Source: Photorhabdus laumondii subsp. laumondii
Lineage (GTDB): Bacteria; Pseudomonadota; Gammaproteobacteria; Enterobacterales; Enterobacteriaceae
DNA: 64,000 bases
Assembly: GCF_003343245.1 (NCBI RefSeq)
Contig: NZ_CP024901.1
Span: 3,906,001 to 3,970,000 of the forward strand
Direction: 5' to 3'
Position numbers and translations under genes: made by a program. Each line of letters starts with the position of its first letter. Position 1 is the first letter of the stretch. Under the pieces are notes generated by a model. The model had not been told where the DNA came from and ran no database searches. It saw only the letters and a list, made by a program, of their open reading frames with translations. Positions 52,029 to 61,420 of this stretch are shown here, one piece after another.

Positions 52029-53300
52029 ATGAGTCCTAAAAATGATTTTAAGGCTTTTTCTATTAGTATTAATGCTAATGCAGCGAGCCAAGAAAAATAT
52101 GAAGAAAGTCAGAATTTGAAAACTGGGTTTGCACCCGATGGTATTACCACTAATATATTAAATAAGGCATTACGTCAATCATCTACAATATCCTCAGTAG
52201 TCGCTAATTTTATCGCGACACACTCTGGCAATGATGTTCTGGATGATGGAAATATAGATAAACTTACCGCTCAATTAAATCAGGCATTGGAACAGAAAAT
52301 GGCACCAAAGGTTCCCGATGCCTCATTAACACAGAAAGGTATTGTTCAGCTTACCGATGTAGTTGGTAATAGTCATTCACTCGCTGCAACTCAGAAGCTT
52401 GTTTCTGATGTCAATGATAATGCTAACAATAGATTAGCCAAAAACCAAAATGGGGCAGATATTCCCAATAAAAATGAGTTTGTGAAAAATCTCGACTTAT
52501 TGGAAACCGTCAATCTGGCGAAAAATGCTGTGCCGAATAGTAGGAAAATTAATGGTAAATCGCTGACTGGAGATATCAATTTAGCGGCTGGCGATGTGGG
52601 AGCATTTAGGCTCGGATTAACAGGAAAATATTCTGTTGATAACCAAGTCCCGTGGAATGTAGATTCAGGGTCATATGACTTACTGCATGCGAAATTTAGT
52701 GATCATGTTGTGCACTTCTATAATGGCGCTGGGAATTGTCCGGCTTTTCAGTTGAAAGTGCATTATAAAAACGGGGGTATTGCTTATCGCTCGGCTCGTG
52801 ATAATTATGGATTTGAAGAAGATTGGACTAGCATTTATACAACCAAAAACAAACCTACTGTAAATGAACTTGGCTTATCAGAAACCGTGACATTGGCAAA
52901 AAATGCGGTTCCTAATAACAGGAAAATTAACGGCAAAGCACTGATTGAAGACATCAATCTGGAAGCCAGAGATGTGGGGGCATATTCACGTTCAGAATCC
53001 GACGAACGATATCAAAAGAAAGGCCCTAATCAGGGATGGCGAAAAATAGGAAGGAGTGGAGATAGTGGAAGTAGCATATTACTGAGTCAGGACATACGAG
53101 GAAGATGTATATATTTACGTACTGGTAGCCCAGGTATATTTTTACCTTTACAAATGCCTCCGATCGATAATATTTTGGTTGGCACTGGATATGGATCAAA
53201 AGGATGGCTCGTTGTGCATTCATCAGACGGAGGAGTGAGGCTATCTATAGTAAACAAAGAGGATTGCCCTGATATTACAGAAATTTATATTGCTGATTAA
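52029..53300 (+). CDS. Tail-fibre-like cassette protein C (long form)
   Basis: At 423 residues the longest family member. It shares the N-terminus (MSPKNDFKAFSISINANAAS, then LNKALRQSSTISSVVANF). A fibre block follows (DASLTQKGIVQLTDVVGNS). Two copies of a NAVPNxRKINGKxLxxDINL repeat (about residues 175-200 and 300-330) precede GDVGA-type triple-helix motifs. The C-terminus (GWRKIGRSGDSGSSILLSQD to DITEIYIAD) is unrelated to the gp53-like ends of its neighbours. A terminator follows at 53305-53345. It has no assembly gene of its own. Confidence 0.82.
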   Translation: MSPKNDFKAFSISINANAASQEKYEESQNLKTGFAPDGITTNILNKALRQSSTISSVVANFIATHSGNDVLDDGNIDKLTAQLNQALEQKMAPKVPDASLTQKGIVQLTDVVGNSHSLAATQKLVSDVNDNANNRLAKNQNGADIPNKNEFVKNLDLLETVNLAKNAVPNSRKINGKSLTGDINLAAGDVGAFRLGLTGKYSVDNQVPWNVDSGSYDLLHAKFSDHVVHFYNGAGNCPAFQLKVHYKNGGIAYRSARDNYGFEEDWTSIYTTKNKPTVNELGLSETVTLAKNAVPNNRKINGKALIEDINLEARDVGAYSRSESDERYQKKGPNQGWRKIGRSGDSGSSILLSQDIRGRCIYLRTGSPGIFLPLQMPPIDNILVGTGYGSKGWLVVHSSDGGVRLSIVNKEDCPDITEIYIAD

Positions 53301-53304
53301 AACC

Positions 53305-53345
53305 ATGGGCTGCATAGCAGCCCTTTTCCCATTTTATTTTTTTAA
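53305..53345 (+). terminator. Terminator after cassette C
   Basis: GGGCTGC pairs with GCAGCCC, followed by a T-rich stretch. It is the same stem as that at 50446-50470. Confidence 0.8.
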
Positions 53346-53599
53346 CAGATAATTCATGCCATTATTTGATAAAAATATTCCCTTATATTTATGAAACATA
53401 CATAAAAAATAAAAACATTTTGGATATACTTTCGATTACAAGACATTAAACGATTTATTATCATCAGCCATACACAATTAATTAATCAATTGATTAATAA
53501 TGAAATCTTATTATTCCATTTTTGGCGTAGACTATGCTTGAAATTAATCTCGATAAATTACCTATACTATAACTCAATATGTTAATTACAAAACAATAT

Positions 53600-53726
53600 T
53601 ATACCCTATGGATTTCGAGATGCATCGCGACGGCAAGGGAACGAATTCCCGGGAGCATAGATAACTATGTGACCGGGGTGAGAGAGTGCAGCCAACAAAG
53701 AGGCAACTTGAAAGATAACGGGTATA
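53600..53726 (-). repeat. ERIC element (copy 9) in the leader of cassette D
   Basis: 127 bp, ending 20 bp before the start codon at 53747. Comparison with the leader of cassette B shows it split an otherwise similar leader between the promoter block and the ribosome site. Confidence 0.92.
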
Positions 53727-53746
53727 TTTACTTAAGGAATATATGT

Positions 53747-54574
53747 ATGAATCATAAGAATGATTTTAAAGCGTTTTCTATTAGCAATAATGCGAATGTA
53801 GTCAGTCAAGAAAGATACGAAGAAAGTCAGAGTTTGTATTCTGGGTTTCCACCAGATAATGTTCCCACTCACTTATTAAATAAGGCATTGCGTCAATCGT
53901 CCACAATAGCCTCTGTTGTAGCTGATTTTATTGCGACAGAATCTAGCAGTGATGTTTTGGATGACGGTAATACAACCAAACTTACTACACAATTAAATAA
54001 AGCACTAGACCAAAAACTTACAAAGAAAATTCCCGATGCCTCATTAACACAGAAAGGTATTGTTCAGCTTACAAATGTAGTTGGCAATAGCAATACACTG
54101 GCCGCAACTCAGAAGCTGGTCTCCGATATAAATGATAACGCCAATAACAGACTAGAAAAAACGCAAAACGGCTCAGATATCCCCAATAAAAATGCGTTTG
54201 TGAAAAACTTAGGGTTAAATGAAGCGGCAAAACGGGCAGTGGGGACTGGAGTTAATCAAATCCCAGATATGTCATTCTTCACCTCAAACTTGGTTCAGAA
54301 TGGTTGGCAAAAATTACCCTCAGGTTTAATTGAAATGTGGGGAATTGCACGAGTTTCTACCGGAGGAAGACCTGATCTCGGATATCTTAATAACTTTCCA
54401 ATACCATTCCCAAATAAATGTTTTAGCATCACATTAACTCACAATGATTGGGACCCGAGAGCAGCAGGAATATTCGGGGCATCCGTAGTAAATCAGAGTC
54501 AATTCAAATGTTATAGAGGTTCAGGTGACGGCCAACCTTTTGTTTATACCTATTTTAGGGCAATAGGATATTAA
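53747..54574 (+). CDS. Tail-fibre-like cassette protein D
   Basis: A 275-residue family member. It starts MNHKNDFKAFSISNNANVVS at the ATG at 53747, which has AAGGA upstream; the longer frame from 53579 only translates ERIC sequence. After the shared block LNKALRQSSTIASVVADFIA comes DASLTQKGIVQLTNVVGNS. The gp53-like end is GWQKLPSGLIEMWGIARVS, NFPIPFPNKCFSITLTHND and a terminal YFRAIGY. The loops after the framework motifs differ from those of the other cassettes. A decayed assembly gene follows. Confidence 0.82.
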   Translation: MNHKNDFKAFSISNNANVVSQERYEESQSLYSGFPPDNVPTHLLNKALRQSSTIASVVADFIATESSSDVLDDGNTTKLTTQLNKALDQKLTKKIPDASLTQKGIVQLTNVVGNSNTLAATQKLVSDINDNANNRLEKTQNGSDIPNKNAFVKNLGLNEAAKRAVGTGVNQIPDMSFFTSNLVQNGWQKLPSGLIEMWGIARVSTGGRPDLGYLNNFPIPFPNKCFSITLTHNDWDPRAAGIFGASVVNQSQFKCYRGSGDGQPFVYTYFRAIGY

Positions 54575-54626
54575 TTAAAAAATTAATTTATCATAATAAT
54601 TATTTAATTAAATTTGGAAAAAAATT

Positions 54627-54764
54627 ATGAACAACAAAAACTATTTAGTACATTAAAACAAAATTTTTATCTATTGCAAATAAAAAAATACCGGGTGATA
54701 CTTAATCGGGTTGATACTTCGAAAGCCCCATAAATTGACTGGTCAATTCCACCATTATCGTAAT
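54627..54764 (+). pseudogene. Remnant of a tail-fibre assembly gene
   Basis: It starts MNNKNYLVH and soon stops. After a deletion, codons KKYRVILNRVDTSKAP, a stop, then IDWSIPPLS follow, matching the end of the gene at 55976-56410. Confidence 0.75.
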
Positions 54765-54767
54765 TAA

Positions 54768-54806
54768 CAAAAAGATCGGGATTCAGGTAGAACCCGGTCT
54801 TTATCA
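54768..54806 (+). terminator. Terminator of the decayed assembly gene
   Basis: AAGATCGGG pairs with CCCGGTCTT (one G-T pair), with T-rich sequence after it. Related stems follow the two other short assembly genes. Confidence 0.75.
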
Positions 54807-55146
54807 TTTTATTGATTCTGGTATTTTGTCGCTACTCAATATCAATAATCATTAAAATATTAAACCAAATCAGTTATACCACATAACTCCCCTAGATCAT
54901 AAATGGAATTAATAAACATCATTTTCAAATATTAAATGCAAATAGTTTAGATACATTTAAAATTACAAAAAATTAACATATTCATTACCAACAATTATAT
55001 AAAAATAGTTAACCCTATAAGTTATAAGAATATTCCATTATTCTTTTTTCTAACTAAACTATAGCTGGCGTGAATAGGGAAAAATTATTTTTATAAAAAT
55101 TCACTATATTGCTTATAAAATGCACTGATTAATTGGAGAAAAATAT
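54807..55146. promoter_or_regulatory. Promoter/leader region of cassette E
   Basis: AT-rich, no gene. The shared promoter-like block is at about 55031-55066 (ATTCCATTATTC, then AACTAAACTATAG), about 80 bp before the start codon. Confidence 0.45.
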
Positions 55147-55974
55147 ATGAGTCAAAAGAATGATTTTAAGGCTTTTTCTATTAGTGAAAATGCAAATATA
55201 ATGCCCCAAGAAACATATGAAAAAGAACAAAAATTACAAACTGGGTTTCCAACAGCAGATATTACCCCTGAACTATTGAATAAGGCATTACGTCAGTCGT
55301 CAACCATATCCACTGTCGTCGCTAATTTTATCGCAACACAATCTGGCGAAGATGTTCTGGATAATGGGGATATAGACAAACTCACCACCCAATTCAAGAA
55401 ATCCTTAGAACAAAAAAACACAACAGAAACTCGCGATGCCTCATTAACAGAAAAAGGAATTATTCAGCTCACAGACCAAATAGGCAACAGTAATACACTC
55501 GCTCCAACTCAAAAGCTTGTTTCTGATGTAAATGATAATGCTAATAATCGACTGGCAAAAGACCAAAACGGCGCAGACATTCCTGATAAAGCTGCATTTA
55601 TAAAGAACCTTGGTTTATCCGATTCAACAAATATAACGATAGGGAATGGTGAAAATCAAGTGCCTAATATGTCGTTTTTCACCTCTAGCCTGAATCAGGT
55701 CGGATGGCAAAAATTACCTTCGGGCTTAATTGAAATGTGGGGAATAGCATCAGTTAAAGGCAATGCTTATGCCGAACCTGGTGCTTTAAATAACTTTCCA
55801 ATCCCATTCCCGAATAAATGTCTCAACGTCACGTTAACTCACGTTGGTAACGCCCCTCAACATGCAGGCACATTTTCAATAATGATGGTCAATAATACCC
55901 AATTCCAATGTTTTAGCAGTATTCCAAATTTACAAGTTCCTGTAGCCGCATTTTATAGAGCAATAGGGTATTAA
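55147..55974 (+). CDS. Tail-fibre-like cassette protein E
   Basis: A 275-residue family member: MSQKNDFKAFSISENANIMP, LNKALRQSSTISTVVANFIA, SLTEKGIIQLTDQIGNSNT. The end has GWQKLPSGLIEMWGIASVK, NFPIPFPNKCLNVTLTHVG and FYRAIGY. GGAGAA precedes the ATG. Its C-terminal domain is closest to cassette F. One base separates its stop from the following assembly gene, the best-preserved fibre/assembly pair in this array. Confidence 0.83.
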   Translation: MSQKNDFKAFSISENANIMPQETYEKEQKLQTGFPTADITPELLNKALRQSSTISTVVANFIATQSGEDVLDNGDIDKLTTQFKKSLEQKNTTETRDASLTEKGIIQLTDQIGNSNTLAPTQKLVSDVNDNANNRLAKDQNGADIPDKAAFIKNLGLSDSTNITIGNGENQVPNMSFFTSSLNQVGWQKLPSGLIEMWGIASVKGNAYAEPGALNNFPIPFPNKCLNVTLTHVGNAPQHAGTFSIMMVNNTQFQCFSSIPNLQVPVAAFYRAIGY

Positions 55975-55975
55975 T

Positions 55976-56410
55976 ATGAACGATAAAAACTATGTATTCA
56001 GTGCATTAAATAAAGCATTTTATCCGCTATTATTACAACAGGAGTATATTGAAGCTGGCTCATGGCCAAATGACCCTATATCTGTAACTGATGACATATT
56101 TAATACGTTCTCTGGAATCCCGCCCACAGGAAAAATACTTTCCTCTGACGAAGAGGGTCTTCCTTGTTGGGAAGATATTCCACCACCAACAAAAGAGGGA
56201 TTGATATCCATAGCAGAAGTTCAAAGAGCGCAATTTATATCTCTGGCAAATGAAAAAATAACCCCACTGGCTGATGCAGTAGAACTTGATATCGCAACAG
56301 ATGAAGAAATACTATCCCTTAAAGAATGGAAAAAATACCGGGTGATGCTTAACCGGGTTGATACTTCAACAGCACCGGAAATTGACTGGCCAATTTCGCC
56401 ATTATCGTAA
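55976..56410 (+). CDS. Short tail-fibre assembly protein (Tfa family)
   Basis: A 144-residue protein with the C-terminal Tfa block [20 protein letters not shown] and [17 protein letters not shown]. The N-terminal part (MNDKNYVFSALNKAFYPLLL) is shorter than in the 199-residue gene at 49715. It probably serves cassette E, with which it is almost contiguous. A strong terminator follows. Confidence 0.82.
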   Translation: MNDKNYVFSALNKAFYPLLLQQEYIEAGSWPNDPISVTDDIFNTFSGIPPTGKILSSDEEGLPCWEDIPPPTKEGLISIAEVQRAQFISLANEKITPLADAVELDIATDEEILSLKEWKKYRVMLNRVDTSTAPEIDWPISPLS

Positions 56411-56415
56411 TTAAT

Positions 56416-56455
56416 AAAAAGGCCGGGATTAAGGTAAACCCCGGCCTTTATCATT
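56416..56455 (+). terminator. Terminator after the short assembly gene
   Basis: AAGGCCGGG pairs with CCCGGCCTT; A run before and T-rich run after. Confidence 0.88.
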
Positions 56456-56798
56456 TTGTTATTGTATTATTGCCAGCACTACAGCCATAAATATTCTGTT
56501 ATCATCAGAACTATTCTTCATACGATATTAATGACCACGAACGTCATTAAAATCTACTTCCCACAATGAATCTTTTAATAGGAAAATCATTTAAAATAGT
56601 TTCTATAAAATAAGTATTAATTACTTAGATAGTATCGAATTGTTTATTGCTCAAAGCATATAAAAACTATTAACATCATAATTTATAAAAACATTTAATT
56701 ATTGTTTTTTATCCTTAAACTATAAGAGGCAGTAAATTACACTTACAACAATTTAAGATATTAATATAAACCTACTATTAAACCTTAGGAAAATTGAT
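56456..56798. promoter_or_regulatory. Promoter/leader region of cassette F
   Basis: AT-rich, no gene. The shared block recurs at about 56696-56730 (TTATTGTTTTTTATCC, then TTAAACTATAAG). Confidence 0.45.
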
Positions 56799-57518
56799 AT
56801 GAATCCAAAGAATGATTTTAAAGCGTTTTCTATTAGAGATGGTGCTAATGTGGTAGCTCAAAATTTATATGAAAATAGTCCAGAATTGCAGACTGGATTT
56901 TCACCAGACGGTCTTACCCTCCATATATTAAATAAGGCATTACGTCAGTCTTCCACAATATCATCTGTTGTAGCCGATTTTATTGCGACAGAATCTGACA
57001 GTGATGTTTTGGATGATGGTAATATAACCAAACTCACCACCCAATTAAATAGAGCGTTAGAGCGAAAAATTATAACTAAAATTTCCGACTCCGCATTAGA
57101 AAAAGCAAAAAACGGAGCAGACATTCCCAATAAAAATGCGTTTTTAAAAAATTTAGGTTTAAATGAAGCGGCAAAACGGGAAGTAGGAATTGGGGTTAAT
57201 CAGATTCCAGATATGTCCTTTTTCACCAAAAATTTAGCTGAAACCGGCTGGCAAAAATTACCCTCAGGGTTAATTGAAATGTGGGGAACAGCGTTAGTTA
57301 AAGGTAATGCTCTTTCCTCACCTGGTAATTTGAATAAATTTCCAATTCCGTTCCCTAATAAATGTCTCAATGTCACGTTAACTCACCTTGGTACTGCCCC
57401 TCAATACGCAGGGATATTCTCAGTAATGATAGTCGATAATACTCAGTTCCAATGTTTTAGCAGTATTACAGACTTACAAAACCCTGTAGCAGCATATTAT
57501 AGAGCTGTAGGATATTAA
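56799..57518 (+). CDS. Tail-fibre-like cassette protein F
   Basis: A 239-residue family member: MNPKNDFKAFSIRDGANVVA, LNKALRQSSTISSVVADFIA, SDVLDDGNITKLTTQLN. The gp53-like end has GWQKLPSGLIEMWGTALVK, NKFPIPFPNKCLNVTLTHLG and YYRAVGY. TTAGGAAA precedes the ATG. It lacks the SLTxKGIxQLT middle block, like cassette B, and its end resembles cassette E, so it looks like a recombinant of the two types. A decayed assembly gene follows at 57521. Confidence 0.82.
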   Translation: MNPKNDFKAFSIRDGANVVAQNLYENSPELQTGFSPDGLTLHILNKALRQSSTISSVVADFIATESDSDVLDDGNITKLTTQLNRALERKIITKISDSALEKAKNGADIPNKNAFLKNLGLNEAAKREVGIGVNQIPDMSFFTKNLAETGWQKLPSGLIEMWGTALVKGNALSSPGNLNKFPIPFPNKCLNVTLTHLGTAPQYAGIFSVMIVDNTQFQCFSSITDLQNPVAAYYRAVGY

Positions 57519-57520
57519 TA

Positions 57521-57738
57521 TGAATGGCAAGAACTATGTATTTAGCTCATCAAATAAAGCAGTTTATATCTCTCGCAAATAAAAAATAACCCCACTTTCT
57601 GATGCAGAAGAACTTGATATAGCAACAGACGAAGAGATGCTATTACTCAAAGAATGGAAAAAATACCGAATGATGCTTAACCGAGTTGACACTTCAAACG
57701 CACCAGAAATTGACTGGCCAACTCCGCCATTATCGTAA
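57521..57738 (+). pseudogene. Remnant of a tail-fibre assembly gene with internal deletion
   Basis: It starts MNGKNYVFSSSNKAVYISRK and stops. In another frame it continues [20 protein letters not shown] to [17 protein letters not shown]. Compared with 55976-56410 it has lost the middle. Confidence 0.8.
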
Positions 57739-57742
57739 TTAA

Positions 57743-57787
57743 CAAAAAGACCGGGATTAGTATAGCGCCCGGTCTTAATTATTTTTT
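57743..57787 (+). terminator. Terminator after the decayed assembly gene
   Basis: AAGACCGGG pairs with CCCGGTCTT, followed by a T-rich run. Confidence 0.8.
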
Positions 57788-58205
57788 TATTGCTAATACT
57801 ATAGCCGTAAATATTCTGTTATAATTCGAACTATTATCACCTACGACTTGTTAGCCCATACAATATTGGTGACCTTGCACGTTATTGAAATTCCTTATAT
57901 AGCTAACCGAATAATACAGCTAAGACAGAAAAAATTTCATATATTATGGTCTTATGTTGCCAGACTTGGTTTTTCAATGTAATTTATGCTGTATATACCC
58001 TATGGATTTCAAAATGCATCGCGACGGCAAGGGAACGAATCCCCGGGAGCATAGATAACTATGTGACCGGGATGAGCGAGTGCAGCCAACAAAGAGGCAA
58101 CTTGAAGGATAACGGGTATAGAAATATAAGAAGTGTGTAATAGTAATAAATAAGAACCATCAATAACACACTGATTTAAAATGAAAAATAAGTTAATCTA
58201 TTGAA
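57788..58205. other. Intergenic with ERIC at the right edge of the accessory region
   Basis: Apart from the ERIC at 57994-58120 no gene or clear signal is seen. The core genome resumes with yfhL. Confidence 0.5.
57994..58120 (-). repeat. ERIC element (copy 10)
   Basis: Exactly 127 bp, TATACCC to GGGTATA, reverse orientation, at the boundary between the cassette array and yfhL. Confidence 0.92.
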
Positions 58206-58466
58206 ATGTCGTTATTAATCAAAAAAAGCTGTATCAATTGTGATATGTGTGAACCCGAATGTCCCAATCAGGCGATATCGATGGGAGATGAAATTTATGA
58301 GATTGATGCCGACCGTTGCACCGAATGCATCGGTCATTATGATTCGCCAACCTGTCAATCAGTCTGCCCGATAAACAATACGATTATTATCGATCCAGAC
58401 CGTCAAGAAACAGAAGAACAATTGTGGGATAAATTTGTATTACTGCATCATGCAGATAAAATCTGA
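58206..58466 (+). CDS. yfhL: YfhL-type 4Fe-4S ferredoxin
   Basis: An 86-residue ferredoxin with two cluster motifs, CINCDMCEPECP and CTECIGHYDSPTCQSVCP. The longer spacing in the second motif and the C-terminal extension are typical of the YfhL/Alvin type. It is a small cytosolic electron carrier whose partners are not settled. It converges on acpS with two bases between the stops, as in the E. coli neighbourhood. Confidence 0.93.
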   Translation: MSLLIKKSCINCDMCEPECPNQAISMGDEIYEIDADRCTECIGHYDSPTCQSVCPINNTIIIDPDRQETEEQLWDKFVLLHHADKI

Positions 58467-58468
58467 AA

Positions 58469-58849
58469 TCAGCGCTCAAGAATAACGGTCGCACAGGCAT
58501 AGCGGCGCTCATCAGCTAATGTCACATGCAAAGAGGTCGCCCCCAATTGCTGAGCCAACGCTGCGGCAGCACCATAGAGCCGCAAAATCGGTTTTCCCAG
58601 TGCATCATTGACCACTTCAAACTGGTTAAATGCCAGCCCATTGCGGATGCCCGTTCCTAATGCCTTTGCTGCGGCCTCTTTTACCGCAAAGCGTTTAGCC
58701 AAAAAACGAACCGGTTTTTCATGTTGCTGATATTGTTCCCATTCTAATTCACTGAGAATGCGTTTTGCCAAGCGCTCACCTGAGCGCTCGACAACCCCTT
58801 CAATACGGGCAATTTCAACAATATCCGTACCTAACCCAATAATAGCCAT
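58469..58849 (-). CDS. acpS: Holo-[acyl-carrier-protein] synthase
   Basis: Transfers 4'-phosphopantetheine from CoA to the serine of acyl carrier protein. At 126 residues it has the family length. Motifs seen are [19 protein letters not shown] at the start (Mg-binding Asp in TDIV) and [15 protein letters not shown]. Its ATG overlaps the end of pdxJ by one base (TAATG), indicating a joint transcript. Confidence 0.97.
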   Translation of the reverse strand: MAIIGLGTDIVEIARIEGVVERSGERLAKRILSELEWEQYQQHEKPVRFLAKRFAVKEAAAKALGTGIRNGLAFNQFEVVNDALGKPILRLYGAAAALAQQLGATSLHVTLADERRYACATVILER

Positions 58850-59580
58850 TAACGGCGAGCTTTCCGCATTTGGGTTTTCATATCTGCCACAGCAGCAGTT
58901 AAACCACTAAATACCGCACGCCCAATAATGGCATGACCAATATTCAATTCATAAATTTCTGGCAGAGCAGCAATACGTTGTACATTATGATATGTCAGCC
59001 CATGACCCGCATTAACCGTTAAGCCTTTACTCGCTGCATAAGTCGCGGCTGCTTTAATACGATGAAACTCTTTTTCCTGTTCTACTTCATTTTTTGCATC
59101 GGCATAAGCACCCGTATGAATTTCAATGAAAGGTGCGCCAACTTCATTAGCCGCATCAATTTGTCGATGTTCCGCATCAATAAATAACGAGACAAGAATA
59201 CCCGCATCAGATAGACGCTTAACCGCCGCAGCAACCTTATCTTTCTGACCAATAACATCTAAGCCCCCTTCTGTTGTCACTTCCTGCCGTTTTTCAGGCA
59301 CCAAACAGCAAAATTCAGGTTTAATACGACAGGCAATATCCACCATTTCATCAGTCACGGCCATTTCAAGGTTCATCCGAGTCTGAATAGTTTTTTTCAA
59401 CAGTTCGACATCCCGATCGGTAATATGACGGCGATCTTCTCGTAAATGAATAGTAATACCATCCGCTCCCGCCTGTTCCGCAACAAAAGCCGCTTGAACC
59501 GGATCAGGATAATGGGTACCACGGGCATTGCGCACCGTCGCAATGTGATCAATATTAACGCCTAATAATACTTCAGCCAT
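58849..59580 (-). CDS. pdxJ: Pyridoxine 5'-phosphate synthase
   Basis: Condenses 1-deoxyxylulose 5-phosphate with 3-amino-2-oxopropyl phosphate to give pyridoxine 5'-phosphate, the last ring-forming step of vitamin B6 synthesis. TIM-barrel motifs seen are [36 protein letters not shown] and [15 protein letters not shown] use the ATG at 59580 with AGGAG upstream; the longer frame enters an ERIC. An ERIC now lies between recO and pdxJ and may alter their co-transcription. Confidence 0.97.
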   Translation of the reverse strand: MAEVLLGVNIDHIATVRNARGTHYPDPVQAAFVAEQAGADGITIHLREDRRHITDRDVELLKKTIQTRMNLEMAVTDEMVDIACRIKPEFCCLVPEKRQEVTTEGGLDVIGQKDKVAAAVKRLSDAGILVSLFIDAEHRQIDAANEVGAPFIEIHTGAYADAKNEVEQEKEFHRIKAAATYAASKGLTVNAGHGLTYHNVQRIAALPEIYELNIGHAIIGRAVFSGLTAAVADMKTQMRKARR

Positions 59581-59592
59581 ATTTATCTCCTG

Positions 59593-59719
59593 TATACCCG
59601 TCATCTTTCAAGTTGCTTCTTTGTTGGCTGCACTCACTCACCCCGGTCACATAGTTCTCTATGCTCCCAGGGATTCGCTCCCTTGCCGCCGCGATCCATC
59701 TTGAAATCCATAGGGTATA
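59593..59719 (+). repeat. ERIC element (copy 11) between recO and pdxJ
   Basis: Exactly 127 bp. It lies inside a core operon, so transcripts running from recO into pdxJ would contain its long hairpin. Confidence 0.92.
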
Positions 59720-59774
59720 GTCATATTAGAATATGACAAGTTTACACTTTCCATCTTGAAGAGAAACAAATTCA

Positions 59775-60500
59775 TTAGTTTTCTTTCTTTTCAGGCTGCT
59801 GACGTACAAACTGCCGAAATAATTCACGACTTTTTAAAGGCTTGCCACCTAGATAAGGTTTTAATGCAATACGCGTGAAACGCTTTGCTGCCTTTAATGT
59901 TGCAGAATCAGGGAATTCACGAGTTGCCAGTGATTTTAATTCGCGCCCGGTAAAACTGTAATGATCAACAACCAAGCTAGCAATAAATCCTTTTTCTTCT
60001 CTATAACGGTAGGTCATCGTGTCAGCGACAGGTTCACCACTGCCCGCACAATGCAGATAATCAACGCCATAACCAAGATTTGCCAGCAACGCCAGTTCAA
60101 ACCGACGTAATGCATATTCCGGTGTATATTCACTGGCAGCAAGAATCTGCAAGCATTGGAGATAATCAAAGAATAAGGCGGGATAAGCCGTTCCCTGTTC
60201 AAGCACTCTTGACAACAATTCATTGATATATAAACCGCTATACAACACACTGCCGGTAAGAGGAAGGGCCAGAGAGATAGGATCTGCATCACGCAGCGTT
60301 TTAATTGCCCCCCGCCCGCTCCAACGAACCAGCAATGGGGTAAAGGGCTGCAAGCAGCCTTTCAAATTGGAACGACGGCCACGCGCACCTTTTGCCAACA
60401 CGCTAATCCGCCCTTCATTTTCAGTAAACAGATCCAGTAACAGACTAGTTTCACTGTAAGGACGCCCATGAAGAACAAAAACACGTTGCCAACCGTCCAC
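59775..60500 (-). CDS. recO: DNA repair protein RecO
   Basis: Works with RecR and RecF to load RecA on SSB-coated gaps. The 241-residue protein starts [20 protein letters not shown]. It has the OB-fold region ([20 protein letters not shown]) and the helical C-terminus ([20 protein letters not shown]). It lies 11 bp after era. Confidence 0.96.
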
Positions 60501-60511
60501 AGGAGGATGCC

Positions 60512-61420
60512 TTATTTCAAATCATCGACGTAACCCAAGCTACGTAACGCTCGCTCATCATCAGCCCAACCCGCTTTAACTTTAACCCACAGTTCTAAGT
60601 GGATTTTTGCATCAAACAGCCTTTCCATATCCTGACGAGCTTCAATACCAATGGTCTTGATTTTACTGCCTTTATTACCAATAACCATTTTCTTCTGGCC
60701 TTCACGCTCAACCAGAATCAAACCGTGGATGTTGTAACCACCGCGCTCATTCGCCACGAACTGCTCAATTTCAACCGTGACAGAATATGGCAATTCATCA
60801 CCAAGAAAACGCATAAGCTTTTCTCGAATGATTTCAGAAGCCATAAACCGCTGAGAACGGTCAGTAATGTAATCTTCCGGGAAATGGTGAGCCGCTTTCG
60901 GTATATATCCGCGCACAATTTTGGCAATCGTATCAACATTCATGCCTTTTTCAGCGCTCATTGGAACAACATCAAGAAAACTCATCTGTTTACTGAGAAA
61001 ACCAATATGTGGCAACAAGCTGGTTTTATCGGTCACGTTATCCACTTTATTGATAGCCAGCAAAACCGGACAACGTAGATTACGCAGTTTGTTCAGTACC
61101 ATCTCGTCATCCGGGGTCCAATGAGTCCCTTCGACAACAAAAATAACCAACTCCACATCACCGATAGAACTGCTGGCGGCCCGGTTCATCAGCCGGTTAA
61201 TCGCCCGTTTTTCTTCAATATGTAACCCTGGCGTATCCACATAAATAATCTGATACGCACCTTCTGTATGGATACCCATAATACGGTGACGAGTCGTCTG
61301 CGGTTTACGGGAAGTAATAGATACTTTTTGACCTAAAAGCTGATTTAGCAGCGTAGATTTCCCCACATTAGGCCGTCCAACTATTGCAACAAATCCGCAA
61401 TAGGTTTCTTGTTCGCTCAT
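60512..61420 (-). CDS. era: GTPase Era
   Basis: Essential GTPase for 16S rRNA maturation and 30S assembly. The 302-residue protein has G1 [13 protein letters not shown]3 VDTPGLH, G4 AINKVDN and the C-terminal KH domain ([20 protein letters not shown]). The start overlaps the end of rnc by 4 bp, the classical rnc-era coupling. Confidence 0.98.
   Translation of the reverse strand: MSEQETYCGFVAIVGRPNVGKSTLLNQLLGQKVSITSRKPQTTRHRIMGIHTEGAYQIIYVDTPGLHIEEKRAINRLMNRAASSSIGDVELVIFVVEGTHWTPDDEMVLNKLRNLRCPVLLAINKVDNVTDKTSLLPHIGFLSKQMSFLDVVPMSAEKGMNVDTIAKIVRGYIPKAAHHFPEDYITDRSQRFMASEIIREKLMRFLGDELPYSVTVEIEQFVANERGGYNIHGLILVEREGQKKMVIGNKGSKIKTIGIEARQDMERLFDAKIHLELWVKVKAGWADDERALRSLGYVDDLK

Noticed and set aside
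48532..57738. A complete prophage or tailocin cluster
   Set aside because: Only fibre, collar and assembly genes are present. There are no sheath, tube, baseplate, lysis, regulator or integrase genes.
58849..59604. Longer PdxJ start at 59604
   Set aside because: The extra codons run toward the ERIC and lack similarity to PdxJ; the ATG at 59580 has a good ribosome site.
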